Origin: an uncultured Verrucomicrobiales bacterium
Lineage (GTDB): Bacteria > Verrucomicrobiota > Verrucomicrobiia > Verrucomicrobiales > Akkermansiaceae
Length of the DNA stretch: 64,000 bases
Assembly: GCA_937928545.1 (NCBI GenBank)
Contig: CALGJQ010000024.1
Coordinates: 1-64,000 of the forward strand
Reading direction: 5' to 3'
The position numbers were made by a program, and so were the translations under genes. Below, piece after piece: positions 1-7,855 of the stretch; position 1 is the stretch's first letter, and every line of letters begins with the position of its first letter. The notes beneath the pieces are model-generated. The model made no database searches. It saw nothing but the letters and a program-made list of their open reading frames with translations, and was not told the DNA's origin.

Positions 1-121
1 TTCAAAGTTTTCGGGAAAGCCGCCGGAGTAGTCGATCTTATTTGGATTTCTGGGCATCCAAAGAGCTTAAGGTGTCTATATATCGCGTACAGATTAAAGT
101 TCGGGAACTACATCTTGTGTC

Positions 122-160
122 TCCCTTGTGTAGGGACCCTGTCAAAAGCCGGGCTTTTTT
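122..160 (+). terminator. Two consecutive hairpins ahead of murI, probable terminator
   Basis: A 5-bp hairpin (TCCCT, loop TGTGT, AGGGA at 122-136) is followed by AAAAGC-CGG-GCTTTT at 145-157, which runs into a T tract ending at 160. The second has the form of a rho-independent terminator reading rightward. It would end a transcript entering from the left of the window, possibly a structured RNA, because bases 1-120 hold no convincing reading frame. I do not recognise the RNA. Confidence 0.4.
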
Positions 161-200
161 GTCGTTTCCACCGCAGCGTTTCAGCGTCAAAGTATTCCCT

Positions 201-968
201 GTGATTGGCATTCTCGATTCCGGCGTCGGCGGCCTTTCCGTCCTCCGGGAAATCCGCGCCCTCCTCCCTCAGCAAGCCGTCACCTACATTGGCGACAATG
301 CTTGGTGCCCTTACGGAAATAAAAGCCACCCGCAAATTCTCGAGCGCACCTTCGCCCTCACCGATCGCCTCATCGAGCAAGGAGCCGAGCTCATCGTCCT
401 CGCTTGCAACTCCGCCACCATCGTTGCGATCGAATCCCTCCGCGCCCACTACCCCATTCCCTTCATCGGCATGGAGCCCGGCGTCAAACCTGCCGCGCTT
501 CTTACCAAGTCCGGAACCATCGGAGTCCTCGCCACTGAGGCATCCTTAAGCGGAGATAAATTCCACCGTCTCGTCGCCACGCACGCCCGCGACATTCGGG
601 TCATCACGCAACCCTGCCCCAGATTTGTCGAACTCGTTGAGCAAGGAATCCTAAGCGGCCCAGAAGTCGATGAGGCCATCGATGAATACACCTCCGCCAT
701 GCTGGACGCCGGAGCCGACACTTTGATCCTCGGCTGCAGTCACTATCCATTCCTTCGCCCCGCCTTGGAGAAAAAACTCCCCGCTCAAATCCAGTTCATC
801 GACACCGGCGACGCCATCGCCCGCCGCGTCGCCGACCATGATCTTTCTTCAGACAAAGATCCCCAAGCCCGCATCCTCACGACCGGGAATCCTGAACAAT
901 TTTCTCAGCTTATCAAATCCCTCACCCCAGAACTCCAACTCTCTTGCTCCCTACTTTCTCTCCCATGA
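201..968 (+). CDS. murI: Glutamate racemase MurI
   Basis: Interconverts L- and D-glutamate in the cytoplasm and so supplies D-Glu for peptidoglycan. Seen: the N-terminal LDSGVGGLSV motif, with Asp6 as the family's acid/base residue, then catalytic Cys69 in ACNSAT and the second catalytic cysteine Cys179 in GCSHYPF. The 255-residue length is normal for the family. An open frame extends upstream to position 42, but those residues do not look like MurI. The GTG at 201 lies directly before the conserved IGILDSG and is the chosen start. It is the first gene of a compact rightward operon, and its stop overlaps the next ATG as ATGA. Confidence 0.93.
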   Translation: MIGILDSGVGGLSVLREIRALLPQQAVTYIGDNAWCPYGNKSHPQILERTFALTDRLIEQGAELIVLACNSATIVAIESLRAHYPIPFIGMEPGVKPAALLTKSGTIGVLATEASLSGDKFHRLVATHARDIRVITQPCPRFVELVEQGILSGPEVDEAIDEYTSAMLDAGADTLILGCSHYPFLRPALEKKLPAQIQFIDTGDAIARRVADHDLSSDKDPQARILTTGNPEQFSQLIKSLTPELQLSCSLLSLP

Positions 969-1741
969 AAAAGCTCATCCCCCTCCTTTCGGTAGTCGCT
1001 CTCCTTGCCGCGATCATTTTCCTCATCACTCGGCGCTCCGACTCGGAACCTGAAACGGAAGCCCAAAGCGAAGTCGCGACCCCAGAACCAAAAATCGATC
1101 CCGAGACTCTCTACACCACTGGACCTAAATCTCGCGATGGGATCGGCAAATTTTATCAAGGACGCGAAATTTCCTTCGTCATGGGTCACACTGGCTTGGA
1201 GTGGCTCGAGCGTTCCGAACGCGAATCCGAAGAAGCTCCCAACAAAGCGATCGACCTTATCAACATCAAACCTGCCGACGTGATCGCCGACATCGGAGCT
1301 GGCTCGGGATACTACAGCTTCCGCCTCGCCGCAAAACACCCCCGAGCACGAGTCGTCGCCGTCGATATCCAAGAAGAGATGCTCGGTTTCCTCGAACAAC
1401 GGATCGCTCAAACCAACACCAAAAACATCATCACCCATCTCGGAAAAATCGACACCGTCGATCTCCCCGCCAACTCCATCGATGCCGCCCTCATGGTCGA
1501 TGCCTACCACGAGTTCTCTCATCCCTACGAAATGATGACCTCCATTGTCTCCGCCCTCCGCCCCGGAGGTCGTGTCTTCCTTCTAGAATATCGCGCCGAA
1601 GATCCCACCGTCGCGATCAAACCACTCCACAAGATGACCCAAGCTCAGGCCATCAAAGAAATGGAGTTCGTCGGCCTCGAATGGGTCGAGACCCTGGACG
1701 ACCTCCCTTGGCAACACTTCATGATTTTTCGGAAGCCATGA
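965..1741 (+). CDS. Membrane-anchored class I SAM-dependent methyltransferase
   Basis: A 258-residue protein. Residues about 4-22 form one hydrophobic segment followed by RR, so it is probably held in the membrane by its N-terminus or exported. An acidic linker follows, then a Rossmann-type methyltransferase domain with motif I (ADIGAGSGYYSFRLA) and the acidic end of strand 2 (VVAVDIQEEML). A C-terminal PGGRVFLLEYR segment matches post-motif III of the UbiE/COQ5-like fold. The substrate is unknown. ATGA overlaps on both sides (with murI and tilS) indicate translational coupling. The start at 965 was chosen for this overlap and for the MKK signal-anchor pattern. Confidence 0.8.
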   Translation: MKKLIPLLSVVALLAAIIFLITRRSDSEPETEAQSEVATPEPKIDPETLYTTGPKSRDGIGKFYQGREISFVMGHTGLEWLERSERESEEAPNKAIDLINIKPADVIADIGAGSGYYSFRLAAKHPRARVVAVDIQEEMLGFLEQRIAQTNTKNIITHLGKIDTVDLPANSIDAALMVDAYHEFSHPYEMMTSIVSALRPGGRVFLLEYRAEDPTVAIKPLHKMTQAQAIKEMEFVGLEWVETLDDLPWQHFMIFRKP

Positions 1742-2655
1742 TCACCCCTCCCCCTTGGCTTGATTCATCCCAAGCTTACCTCCTCGGAATTTCAGGAGGT
1801 CGTGACTCCATCGCCTTGCACCATTGGCTCGTTTCCCACGGATTCAAAAACATCATCCCCTGTCACCTCAACCACCGTTTGCGTGATCAAGAATCCGATG
1901 GCGATGAAGCCTTCCTCAAAGAACTCCTCGGCCCCTCTTTGATTTCAAAATCAATCGACGTCGCCGCTCTTGCGTCTGAGCAAAAGCTCTCACTCGAAAC
2001 CGCCGCTCGCCGCGCCCGCCATCACTTCTTCCGAGAATGCGCGGCCTCCACTGGCATTCCAAAAATCCTCCTCGCTCATCACGCCGATGACCAAGCCGAG
2101 ACCGCCCTCTTCAATCTCCTCCGCGGCTCCTCCGGAACAAAAGGCATGGCTGAGCAACACGAAATCGATGGCCTAACATTCCTCCGACCTTTTTTAAAAG
2201 TCCGCCGCTCCGAAATCGACGCCTTTATAAAAGACGGAAACTTCATCTACCGAGAAGACTCCTCAAACACCGCCCCCTTTGCCACTCGAAATCGCATTCG
2301 TCACGAAGCGCTCCCCCTCCTCGCCGACCTCTTAAAGCGCGACCCCGTCCCCGGCATCCTTCGCTCCCTTGAGCTCACCTCAGATCTCGAAGAGATTTCC
2401 CAAATTCACCTCGACTCCCTAAACCTCCTCGACCCTCAAGGCCGCATTCACCTCCCCACCTTCCGAGATCTCCCCACTTCCGTTCAGAAAAAAGCCCTTC
2501 ATAGCTACCTCAGCGATCACCGCATCCCAGAGCTCTCCTCAAAGATCATCGAAAGCGCCCTCACTCTTCTCTCGCCCGACGCCTCGTCTTCGATTAACCT
2601 ACCGGGCGGCCAACGCCTCCGCCGAAAAGAATCCCGCCTCTTTCTCTCGCCATGA
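1738..2655 (+). CDS. tilS: tRNA(Ile)-lysidine synthase TilS
   Basis: Converts cytidine 34 of tRNA-Ile(CAU) to lysidine with ATP and lysine, so that the tRNA reads AUA. Seen: the PP-loop SGGRDS at residues 19-24, then CHLNHRLRD and the LLAHHADDQAET motif typical of TilS/TtcA-type N-type ATP pyrophosphatases, and RNRIRHEALPLL in the tRNA-binding part. At 305 residues it is shorter than E. coli TilS and resembles compact forms with a reduced C-terminal region. The open frame reaches upstream inside the methyltransferase gene, but the ATG at 1738 (ATGA overlap) is followed directly by the family N-terminus. Confidence 0.92.
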   Translation: MITPPPWLDSSQAYLLGISGGRDSIALHHWLVSHGFKNIIPCHLNHRLRDQESDGDEAFLKELLGPSLISKSIDVAALASEQKLSLETAARRARHHFFRECAASTGIPKILLAHHADDQAETALFNLLRGSSGTKGMAEQHEIDGLTFLRPFLKVRRSEIDAFIKDGNFIYREDSSNTAPFATRNRIRHEALPLLADLLKRDPVPGILRSLELTSDLEEISQIHLDSLNLLDPQGRIHLPTFRDLPTSVQKKALHSYLSDHRIPELSSKIIESALTLLSPDASSSINLPGGQRLRRKESRLFLSP

Positions 2656-3131
2656 AACACTTCCTCCTACCACTCCTTCTCCTCACCTCCTGTGGTTCAC
2701 TCAAAGAAGACGAAGAACCGGAGGATAAGAAGGAAGAAAAAGCCACCGGACCTAAAAAACGCATCATAGGACGTATCGCCTCAGTGTCCCGAGCAGGGGA
2801 ATTCGTTCTCATCCAAAAATTCGGCCCCGGCGCCCTGCCCAAAAACACGATCTACCAATCTCAAGGCCCCGCCGGTCGCAGCGCCTCCCTCAAACCATCG
2901 GGAGAGAGGGTTCGCGACTTCTATGCCGCCGACCTTGTGAGCGGAAATGTTGAAAAGGGCGATGCCGTCGTTGGCTACCCAGATCATCAAAAAGGGGAAG
3001 AAACTGAGAAAACGGACGAATTCACCCCTATTTCGTACCCCAGTAAGATAGAAAACCTCCCCAAAACGGAAAATAGCTCTCTGGAGACAAAAATTGATAA
3101 AGAGCCCCAAACTACCGGCCTTTCAGACTAA
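2652..3131 (+). CDS. Small lipoprotein of unknown function
   Basis: A 159-residue protein. A type II signal peptide ends in the lipobox LLTSC (Cys14), followed by an acidic Lys/Glu-rich linker. A small domain at about residues 38-115 (GRIASVSRAGEFVLIQ, then a VEKGDAVVGYP segment) suggests a beta-barrel fold, possibly SH3- or OB-like; the C-terminal tail is polar. I recognise no family. It overlaps tilS by ATGA and closes the murI operon, which is its only functional context. It is probably attached to the periplasmic face of the inner or outer membrane. Confidence 0.7.
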   Translation: MKHFLLPLLLLTSCGSLKEDEEPEDKKEEKATGPKKRIIGRIASVSRAGEFVLIQKFGPGALPKNTIYQSQGPAGRSASLKPSGERVRDFYAADLVSGNVEKGDAVVGYPDHQKGEETEKTDEFTPISYPSKIENLPKTENSSLETKIDKEPQTTGLSD

Positions 3132-3190
3132 TTTCACAGGTCTAAGGATGAAGAATATTAAGGTTTATTTAAAAAAATAACAATTTGATC

Positions 3191-3220
3191 TTGAAATTAG
3201 TTCACTTTTATTGGCAATAT
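3191..3220 (+). promoter_or_regulatory. Possible promoter for the marR-type gene
   Basis: An AT-rich stretch after the preceding stop contains TTGAAA (3191-3196) and CAATAT (3215-3220) with an 18-base spacer. The -10 match is weak. The call rests mainly on the base-composition shift and on the gene needing its own promoter. Confidence 0.25.
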
Positions 3221-3278
3221 CCCCTGCGAAGCTGCTGGGTTACCCTAAATACCCAAAATAAACAAAAGTCGCAACACT

Positions 3279-3740
3279 ATGAAATCAAGCACAGTTAACT
3301 CTTCAGGAGCCGGAAAAGTAGACGCCGATCGTCTCGCCGACTTCGTCCTCATGACTCAGAGATCCTGCATTCTCAACCTCTCAACCGAGTTGAACCGCGG
3401 AAACCTCTCTTTCCCTCAGTTCTTTCTCCTTACCTACCTCTCCAGCGAAGATTACCTGACTATGTCAGCAATCGCCAAGAAGATGGGGCACTCCACCGCC
3501 GCAGCTACTGGTTTAGTTGATCGTCTTGAAAAGCTAGGTTTCGTTGAGCGCGTTCACGCCGCTGAGGACCGTCGCAAGATCATGGTCCGCATCACCGGCG
3601 AAGGAAAAGAAATCGTCGAAAAAATGCGCGGTCATATTTCTTCCGGACTTTCCGAGCTCATGGAAGACTTGGATGACGAGGAGGCTGCCTCCGTCACCGT
3701 CGCTACCGATGCCATTGAGGGCAAAAAACTCGACGCATAA
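3279..3740 (+). CDS. MarR-family transcriptional regulator
   Basis: A 153-residue winged-helix regulator. Seen: a helical N-terminal dimerisation part, then LTMSAIAKKMGHSTAAATGLVDRLEKLGF as helix-turn-helix with recognition helix, followed by the wing VERVHAAEDRRKIMVRIT, whose D-R-R signature is typical of MarR. The C-terminal helix completes the dimer interface. No ligand can be inferred. It stands alone with a 147-base leader. The gene downstream is preceded by two hairpins, so read-through may be limited. Autoregulation is common in this family but no operator was identified here. Confidence 0.88.
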   Translation: MKSSTVNSSGAGKVDADRLADFVLMTQRSCILNLSTELNRGNLSFPQFFLLTYLSSEDYLTMSAIAKKMGHSTAAATGLVDRLEKLGFVERVHAAEDRRKIMVRITGEGKEIVEKMRGHISSGLSELMEDLDDEEAASVTVATDAIEGKKLDA

Positions 3741-3766
3741 GCTTCACCTCCCCACATAGCAAAATC

Positions 3767-3840
3767 TTTGCCAAGGAAACTTGGCGAAAAGCCGACGCTT
3801 CCTCTACGCTCACCGCGTGAAGGAAGCGTCTCTCTTTTTA
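3767..3840 (+). terminator. Double hairpin after marR, overlapping the next gene's proposed start
   Basis: Hairpin 1 is TTTGCCAAG (3767-3775), a GAAA tetraloop, and CTTGGCGAA (3780-3788). Hairpin 2 is GACGCTTCCT (3794-3803) paired with AGGAAGCGTC (3821-3830); its loop contains a nested ACGC/GCGT stem, and it is followed by TCTCTTTTTA. The second has the form of a rho-independent terminator or attenuator and covers the GTG at 3817. Confidence 0.55.
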
Positions 3841-4473
3841 GCCCCCCTCTTATCATCTCCCCAAGCTCGGGCTGACTTCGTGGAACGCGTCCCCGACGTT
3901 GCCACCAGCACCGATAAAGCAGAAACCCTCGCCCGCCTTCAGCCCGCTCACGATCAAGCCGCGCAGGATCTCGGCTTCCCCAAAACCTTTCACGCCGAAC
4001 AAGTCCACGGCAGTGAGATCGCGCTCATCACCTCGACTTCCCCCAGCATGTCGTCGGGAGTCGACGCCCTCATCACAAACGAAAGCGATCTCCTTCTCGG
4101 CATCCACGTCGCCGACTGCGGAGCCCTCTACCTCCTCGATCAAAAAACCGGAGCCCTCGGCCTCCTCCACTCCGGAAAAAAGGGAACTGAGCAAAATATC
4201 ACTGGGAAAACTATCGCCGCGATGACCACTCACTTCGGAAGCAACCCTTCAGATCTCATCGCCGTTCTCGCGCCCTGCATTCGCCCTCCCCATTACGAAG
4301 TCGATTTCGCGAAAACAATCCACGCCCAAGCCCTCGAAGCAGGCATCCGCGAAGAAAGCTATCACGACTGCGACCTCTGCACCGCCTCAGACCTCACTCG
4401 CTTCTACTCCTATCGTATCGAAAAAGGAAACACCGGCCGCCTTCTTGCCCTCCTAGGACGCATCTCATCATGA
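3817..4473 (+). CDS. YfiH/YlmD-family protein (multicopper polyphenol oxidase family, purine nucleoside phosphorylase-like)
   Basis: About 218 residues. The family (DUF152, YfiH/YlmD/FAMIN) cleaves or deaminates purine nucleosides through a zinc site of two His and one Cys. Seen in order: HAEQVHGSEI (first His), ADCGALYLLD (Cys) and GLLHSGKKG (second His), so the metal ligands are present. The usual HAGWRG motif is altered to HSGKKG, and the usual GPSIGPCCYEV region reads APCIRPPHYEV. The end retains the FYSYR...TGRL signature. The start is uncertain: TTG 3781, GTG 3817 and GTG 3880 are all in frame, and the hairpin over 3794-3830 argues against the first. It overlaps ispE by ATGA. Confidence 0.75.
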   Translation: MKEASLFLAPLLSSPQARADFVERVPDVATSTDKAETLARLQPAHDQAAQDLGFPKTFHAEQVHGSEIALITSTSPSMSSGVDALITNESDLLLGIHVADCGALYLLDQKTGALGLLHSGKKGTEQNITGKTIAAMTTHFGSNPSDLIAVLAPCIRPPHYEVDFAKTIHAQALEAGIREESYHDCDLCTASDLTRFYSYRIEKGNTGRLLALLGRISS

Positions 4474-5294
4474 CCACTCACGCTCCCGCCAAAATCAACC
4501 TCTCATTGAAAATCACGCGCAAGCGAGAAGACGGATTTCATGAACTCGAAACTCTCGTCCTCCCCATCCCCGGATTGGCCGATGAACTCCACTTCGAAGC
4601 CGCCGATCATTTCTCGCTCCACTGCGACACCCCCGGAGTTCCCACTGACGAAACAAACCTTGTCTCACGAGCCCTTCGCCTCTTCGAGAAAAACACTAAT
4701 CAACCCTGCCCCTTCAAGGTCACCCTCACCAAAAAGATCCCCCACGGAGCCGGCCTCGGAGGCGGAAGTGCAGATGCCGCCCACACCTTCCTCGCCCTCA
4801 ACGAACTCACCGGAGCCACCGTTCCGGTAGAAACTCTCGCCGAATGGGCCGGAGAACTCGGCTCTGACATTCCTCTCTTCCTTTACCAATCGCCCTGCTG
4901 GTGTCGAGGCCGCGGCGAACTCATCGAAGCAACTTCGCTCACTTGGAAAAAACGCATTCTCCTCTTCAAGCCTTCCTTCGACATCCCAACCCCTTGGGCC
5001 TATTCGAAGTGGCAAGACTCACAAGAAATTCAGGGAATCTCATACGCTCCACAAACAATCGATGAGCTAACTCTCTTCAACGATCTCGAACGCCCCGTTT
5101 TTGAAAAGCACCGTTTTCTTGCCGAACTCAAATCCTTCCTCCTCGATCACCCCGCAACGGAAGCCGCCATGATGTCCGGCTCGGGATCCACCATTTTTGC
5201 CGTTCTGCGCGATGACGCCGATGCGGAAGCTTTGCAAAACGAGACCCTAAAACTGATGGATCCCACTCTCTGGAGTCATCTTGCGATCTTTTAA
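4470..5294 (+). CDS. ispE: 4-diphosphocytidyl-2-C-methyl-D-erythritol kinase IspE
   Basis: GHMP kinase that phosphorylates CDP-methylerythritol in the non-mevalonate (MEP) isoprenoid pathway. Seen: N-terminal APAKINLSLKI with the catalytic Lys-Asn region, the ATP-binding glycine loop PHGAGLGGGSADAA, GSDIPLFL, and the C-terminal MMSGSGSTIFAV motif. At 274 residues it is within the family range. Translation is coupled to the YfiH-family gene by an ATGA overlap. No promoter is evident between the two. Confidence 0.95.
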   Translation: MTTHAPAKINLSLKITRKREDGFHELETLVLPIPGLADELHFEAADHFSLHCDTPGVPTDETNLVSRALRLFEKNTNQPCPFKVTLTKKIPHGAGLGGGSADAAHTFLALNELTGATVPVETLAEWAGELGSDIPLFLYQSPCWCRGRGELIEATSLTWKKRILLFKPSFDIPTPWAYSKWQDSQEIQGISYAPQTIDELTLFNDLERPVFEKHRFLAELKSFLLDHPATEAAMMSGSGSTIFAVLRDDADAEALQNETLKLMDPTLWSHLAIF

Positions 5295-5359
5295 ATTATC
5301 GCAAGACACCTCGCTCTCAGAGTGCTAACCTCTTTTAAGAACTCGAAAAACTCTTCACA

Positions 5360-6634
5360 ATGGCCCGCGCAAACAATCTCACCATGTGTTCCTTCTGTGG
5401 CAAAAGCCACTCGGAGGTCAAAAAACTCATCGCCGGTCCCGGCGTCTACATCTGCAACGAATGCATCGATGTCTGCTCCACCATCCTGCGCAAAGAACTC
5501 GCTGGAAACGTTGAGCCAAAGGAAGATGACGCGGGCCTCCTCGATGAGGGCGTTCCCACGCCTGCAGAACTCCTCCAGCACCTAAACGATTTCGTCATCG
5601 GCCAAGAAGACGCCAAAAAAGTCCTCTCCGTCGCCGTCTACAATCATTACCAACGCCTCCGCCAACACGAAGCGGCAGACGATCAATTCTCTGACGTCGA
5701 AATTGAGAAATCAAACGTCCTCCTCCTCGGTCCCACCGGTTCAGGAAAGACCCTCCTCGCGAAAACCCTCGCGCGCCTTCTCGATGTTCCCTTCTGCATC
5801 GTCGATGCCACCACTTTGACCGAAGCAGGTTACGTTGGTGAAGACGTCGAAAACATCATTCTCCGACTCCTCCAGTCCGCCGACTTCGATGTCGAAAAAG
5901 CCGAACGTGGCATCATCTACGTTGATGAGATTGATAAAATCGGCCGCAAGACCGAAAACGTCTCCATCACCCGCGATGTCTCGGGCGAAGGAGTCCAGCA
6001 AGCTCTCCTCAAGATCCTCGAAGGCTCCGTTTGCAACGTTCCCCCGCAAGGTGGACGCAAACACCCTCAGCAGGAATACATTCAGGTCAACACCGAGAAA
6101 ATCCTCTTCATCTGCGGTGGCGCCTTCGTCGGCATGGAAGACATCGTCCGCCGCCGCCTCGGCAAGCGCACCCTCGGCTTCAACGCCATCGAAACAGAAG
6201 CCACTGAAGAAGCCGAAGAGATCGCTCTGCTCAAGCAAGTCCGCGCGGAGGATCTCCTCCACTTCGGCCTCATCCCAGAATTCATCGGACGCCTTCCTGT
6301 TCTCACCTCTCTTCGTAAACTCACCGAAGCTGAACTCGTCGAAATCCTCACCGAGCCAAAGAACGCTCTTTTGAAACAATATCAAAAGCAGCTCTCGATG
6401 AACGACGTCCAACTCAAGGTAACCAAAGACGGCCTCGCCGCCTTAGCCGAACAAGCCATCGAACGAGGCACCGGTGCTCGCGCCCTTCGCTCGATTTTTG
6501 AACGCCTCATGCTCGATGTCATGTTCGAGATTCCATCCCGCGAAGACATCGAGTCCGTCACCATTAACGCAGCCAGCGTCAAGGGCGACAAACCACCCGT
6601 CATGAAGAAGAAAAAGCGCTCAAACGCCGCTTAG
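5360..6634 (+). CDS. clpX: ATP-dependent Clp protease ATP-binding subunit ClpX
   Basis: AAA+ unfoldase that recognises tagged substrates and feeds them to ClpP. Seen: a zinc-binding domain with Cys10, Cys13, Cys32 and Cys35, Walker A GPTGSGKT at residues 124-131, Walker [11 protein letters not shown], the pore-loop region [12 protein letters not shown], and arginine and sensor motifs including GTGARALR near the end. It is full length at 424 residues. clpP and tig, its usual neighbours, are absent here; the gene stands alone between ispE and a terminator. Confidence 0.97.
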   Translation: MARANNLTMCSFCGKSHSEVKKLIAGPGVYICNECIDVCSTILRKELAGNVEPKEDDAGLLDEGVPTPAELLQHLNDFVIGQEDAKKVLSVAVYNHYQRLRQHEAADDQFSDVEIEKSNVLLLGPTGSGKTLLAKTLARLLDVPFCIVDATTLTEAGYVGEDVENIILRLLQSADFDVEKAERGIIYVDEIDKIGRKTENVSITRDVSGEGVQQALLKILEGSVCNVPPQGGRKHPQQEYIQVNTEKILFICGGAFVGMEDIVRRRLGKRTLGFNAIETEATEEAEEIALLKQVRAEDLLHFGLIPEFIGRLPVLTSLRKLTEAELVEILTEPKNALLKQYQKQLSMNDVQLKVTKDGLAALAEQAIERGTGARALRSIFERLMLDVMFEIPSREDIESVTINAASVKGDKPPVMKKKKRSNAA

Positions 6635-6668
6635 ATTCAAACCGCGCCAAAGGCGCAAACCAACGTAG

Positions 6669-6702
6669 CCCAGGGCAGAGCAACGCGCCGCCCTGGGTTT
6701 TT
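6669..6702 (+). terminator. Rho-independent terminator after clpX
   Basis: Perfect 8-bp stem CCCAGGGC (6669-6676) and GCCCTGGG (6690-6697), followed by TTTTT. It lies 35 bases after the clpX stop and reads rightward. dinB arrives from the right and ends at 6781. Confidence 0.85.
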
Positions 6703-6780
6703 GGCGCCTGTTAATCATGGCCAAGCCCAGCGTATCTCCCTTCATAAAACACCCCCGCAGGCCTCCTCTCAAACTCCGCT

Positions 6781-7812
6781 TCAAAGCAAATCCATCTGAT
6801 CTTCTTCTGTCGCGAATTTCACCCCGACCCCCAAAAGTCTAACCGGCTTTCCCTCACCCCGACTCCACGCAAGCCGAAGCAATTCTTCATAGCTCGCTTC
6901 ATCCATCACCCCGCCCGCCTTCTCCGCGGTCGTCTGGGTAAAGTCGTCAAATTTCAACTTCACGACCCGCGATTTAATCTCCTGATCTGACTTCCGCTCC
7001 ACCGCCTCCGCCACTTCTTCGCGCAGCGACCTCAGCACGTTCATCAGCCAATCAACATCATCAATATTCTCCCGAAAGGTCCGCTCCTTCGAAAGTGACT
7101 TCCTCGTCCGATCAACCGAGACCTCACGATCATCCCGCCCTCGACAACGTTCATAAAGCTCCAAACCCCAGCGATTCAATTTCTCAGCCAACTCGATCTT
7201 CGAAAACCTCTGCAAATCGCCACAGGTTTCCACCCCCATTTTCGCCAAAGTCTCCTGTCCCCTTTTCCCAACTCCCTGCAGCTTTGCCACCCGCAAGCCC
7301 TTCATAAATCCGTCCACCTCCTCTGGCTTCACTTCCAGCTGTCCGTCCGGCTTATTCCAATCACTCGCCACTTTCGCGATCATCTTGTTCGGCGCAATCC
7401 CAGCCGAAGCCGTCAGTCTCGTCTCTCGGAAAATCGTGGCCCGAATCTCCTGAGCCAAAGCCGCACCCGATTCAGTTCGATGACTGACATCCAAGTATGC
7501 CTCATCGAGCGACAACGGCTGAATCAAATCCGTATAACGCGCAAAGATCGCCCGAATCTGATCCGAAGCCTCTTGGTAAGCATCAAATCGCACCGGCGTC
7601 AGGATAATCTCCGGACAAAGCTGCTTCGCCTTAAAAACCGGCATCGCCGAACGACAGCCATACTTCCGCGCTTCATAATTCGCCGTCGTCAAAACCCCAC
7701 GCCCCGAACTCCCTCCAACCCCAACCGGCTTCCCTTTTAAAGAAGGATCATCCCGCACCTCGATCGCTGCGTAAAAGCAGTCCATATCGATGTGGATGAT
7801 CTTGCGCGGCAC
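6781..7812 (-). CDS. dinB: DNA polymerase IV DinB (Y-family translesion polymerase)
   Basis: Error-prone polymerase that extends past lesions and mismatched termini. Seen: N-terminal HIDMDCFYAAIE with metal-binding Asp9, the TANYEARKYGCRSAMP motif, the catalytic PLSLDEAYLDV with its Asp-Glu pair, a helix-hairpin-helix region (LQGVGKRGQETLAKMG), and a little-finger domain at the end. At 343 residues it is near the usual length. Translation starts at a GTG (7812). A LexA-type box lies 19 bases upstream, so SOS induction is expected. It sits 43 bases downstream of the ABC-F gene on the same strand. Confidence 0.95.
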   Translation of the reverse strand: MPRKIIHIDMDCFYAAIEVRDDPSLKGKPVGVGGSSGRGVLTTANYEARKYGCRSAMPVFKAKQLCPEIILTPVRFDAYQEASDQIRAIFARYTDLIQPLSLDEAYLDVSHRTESGAALAQEIRATIFRETRLTASAGIAPNKMIAKVASDWNKPDGQLEVKPEEVDGFMKGLRVAKLQGVGKRGQETLAKMGVETCGDLQRFSKIELAEKLNRWGLELYERCRGRDDREVSVDRTRKSLSKERTFRENIDDVDWLMNVLRSLREEVAEAVERKSDQEIKSRVVKLKFDDFTQTTAEKAGGVMDEASYEELLRLAWSRGEGKPVRLLGVGVKFATEEDQMDLL

Positions 7813-7831
7813 GAGCCGACTCTACTCAATA

Positions 7832-7847
7832 TTGTTCAGAAGAACAA
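7832..7847 (-). promoter_or_regulatory. Predicted LexA (SOS) box of dinB
   Basis: Perfect inverted repeat TTGTTC-AGAA-GAACAA, matching the TGTTC-N4-GAACA LexA motif described for Verrucomicrobia, placed 19 bases before the dinB start. dinB is a classical SOS gene, which supports the assignment. Confidence 0.75.
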
Positions 7848-7855
7848 ATAACCTT

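Noticed and set aside
905-1522. A 205-codon open frame on the minus strand opposite the methyltransferase gene
   Set aside because: It is biased to Asp/Gly/Val/Phe as expected for the complement of C-rich codons, matches no family and lies wholly under a supported gene.
5741-6412. A 223-codon open frame on the minus strand opposite clpX
   Set aside because: ClpX is certain here, and the antisense product is a low-complexity acidic/Phe-rich shadow.
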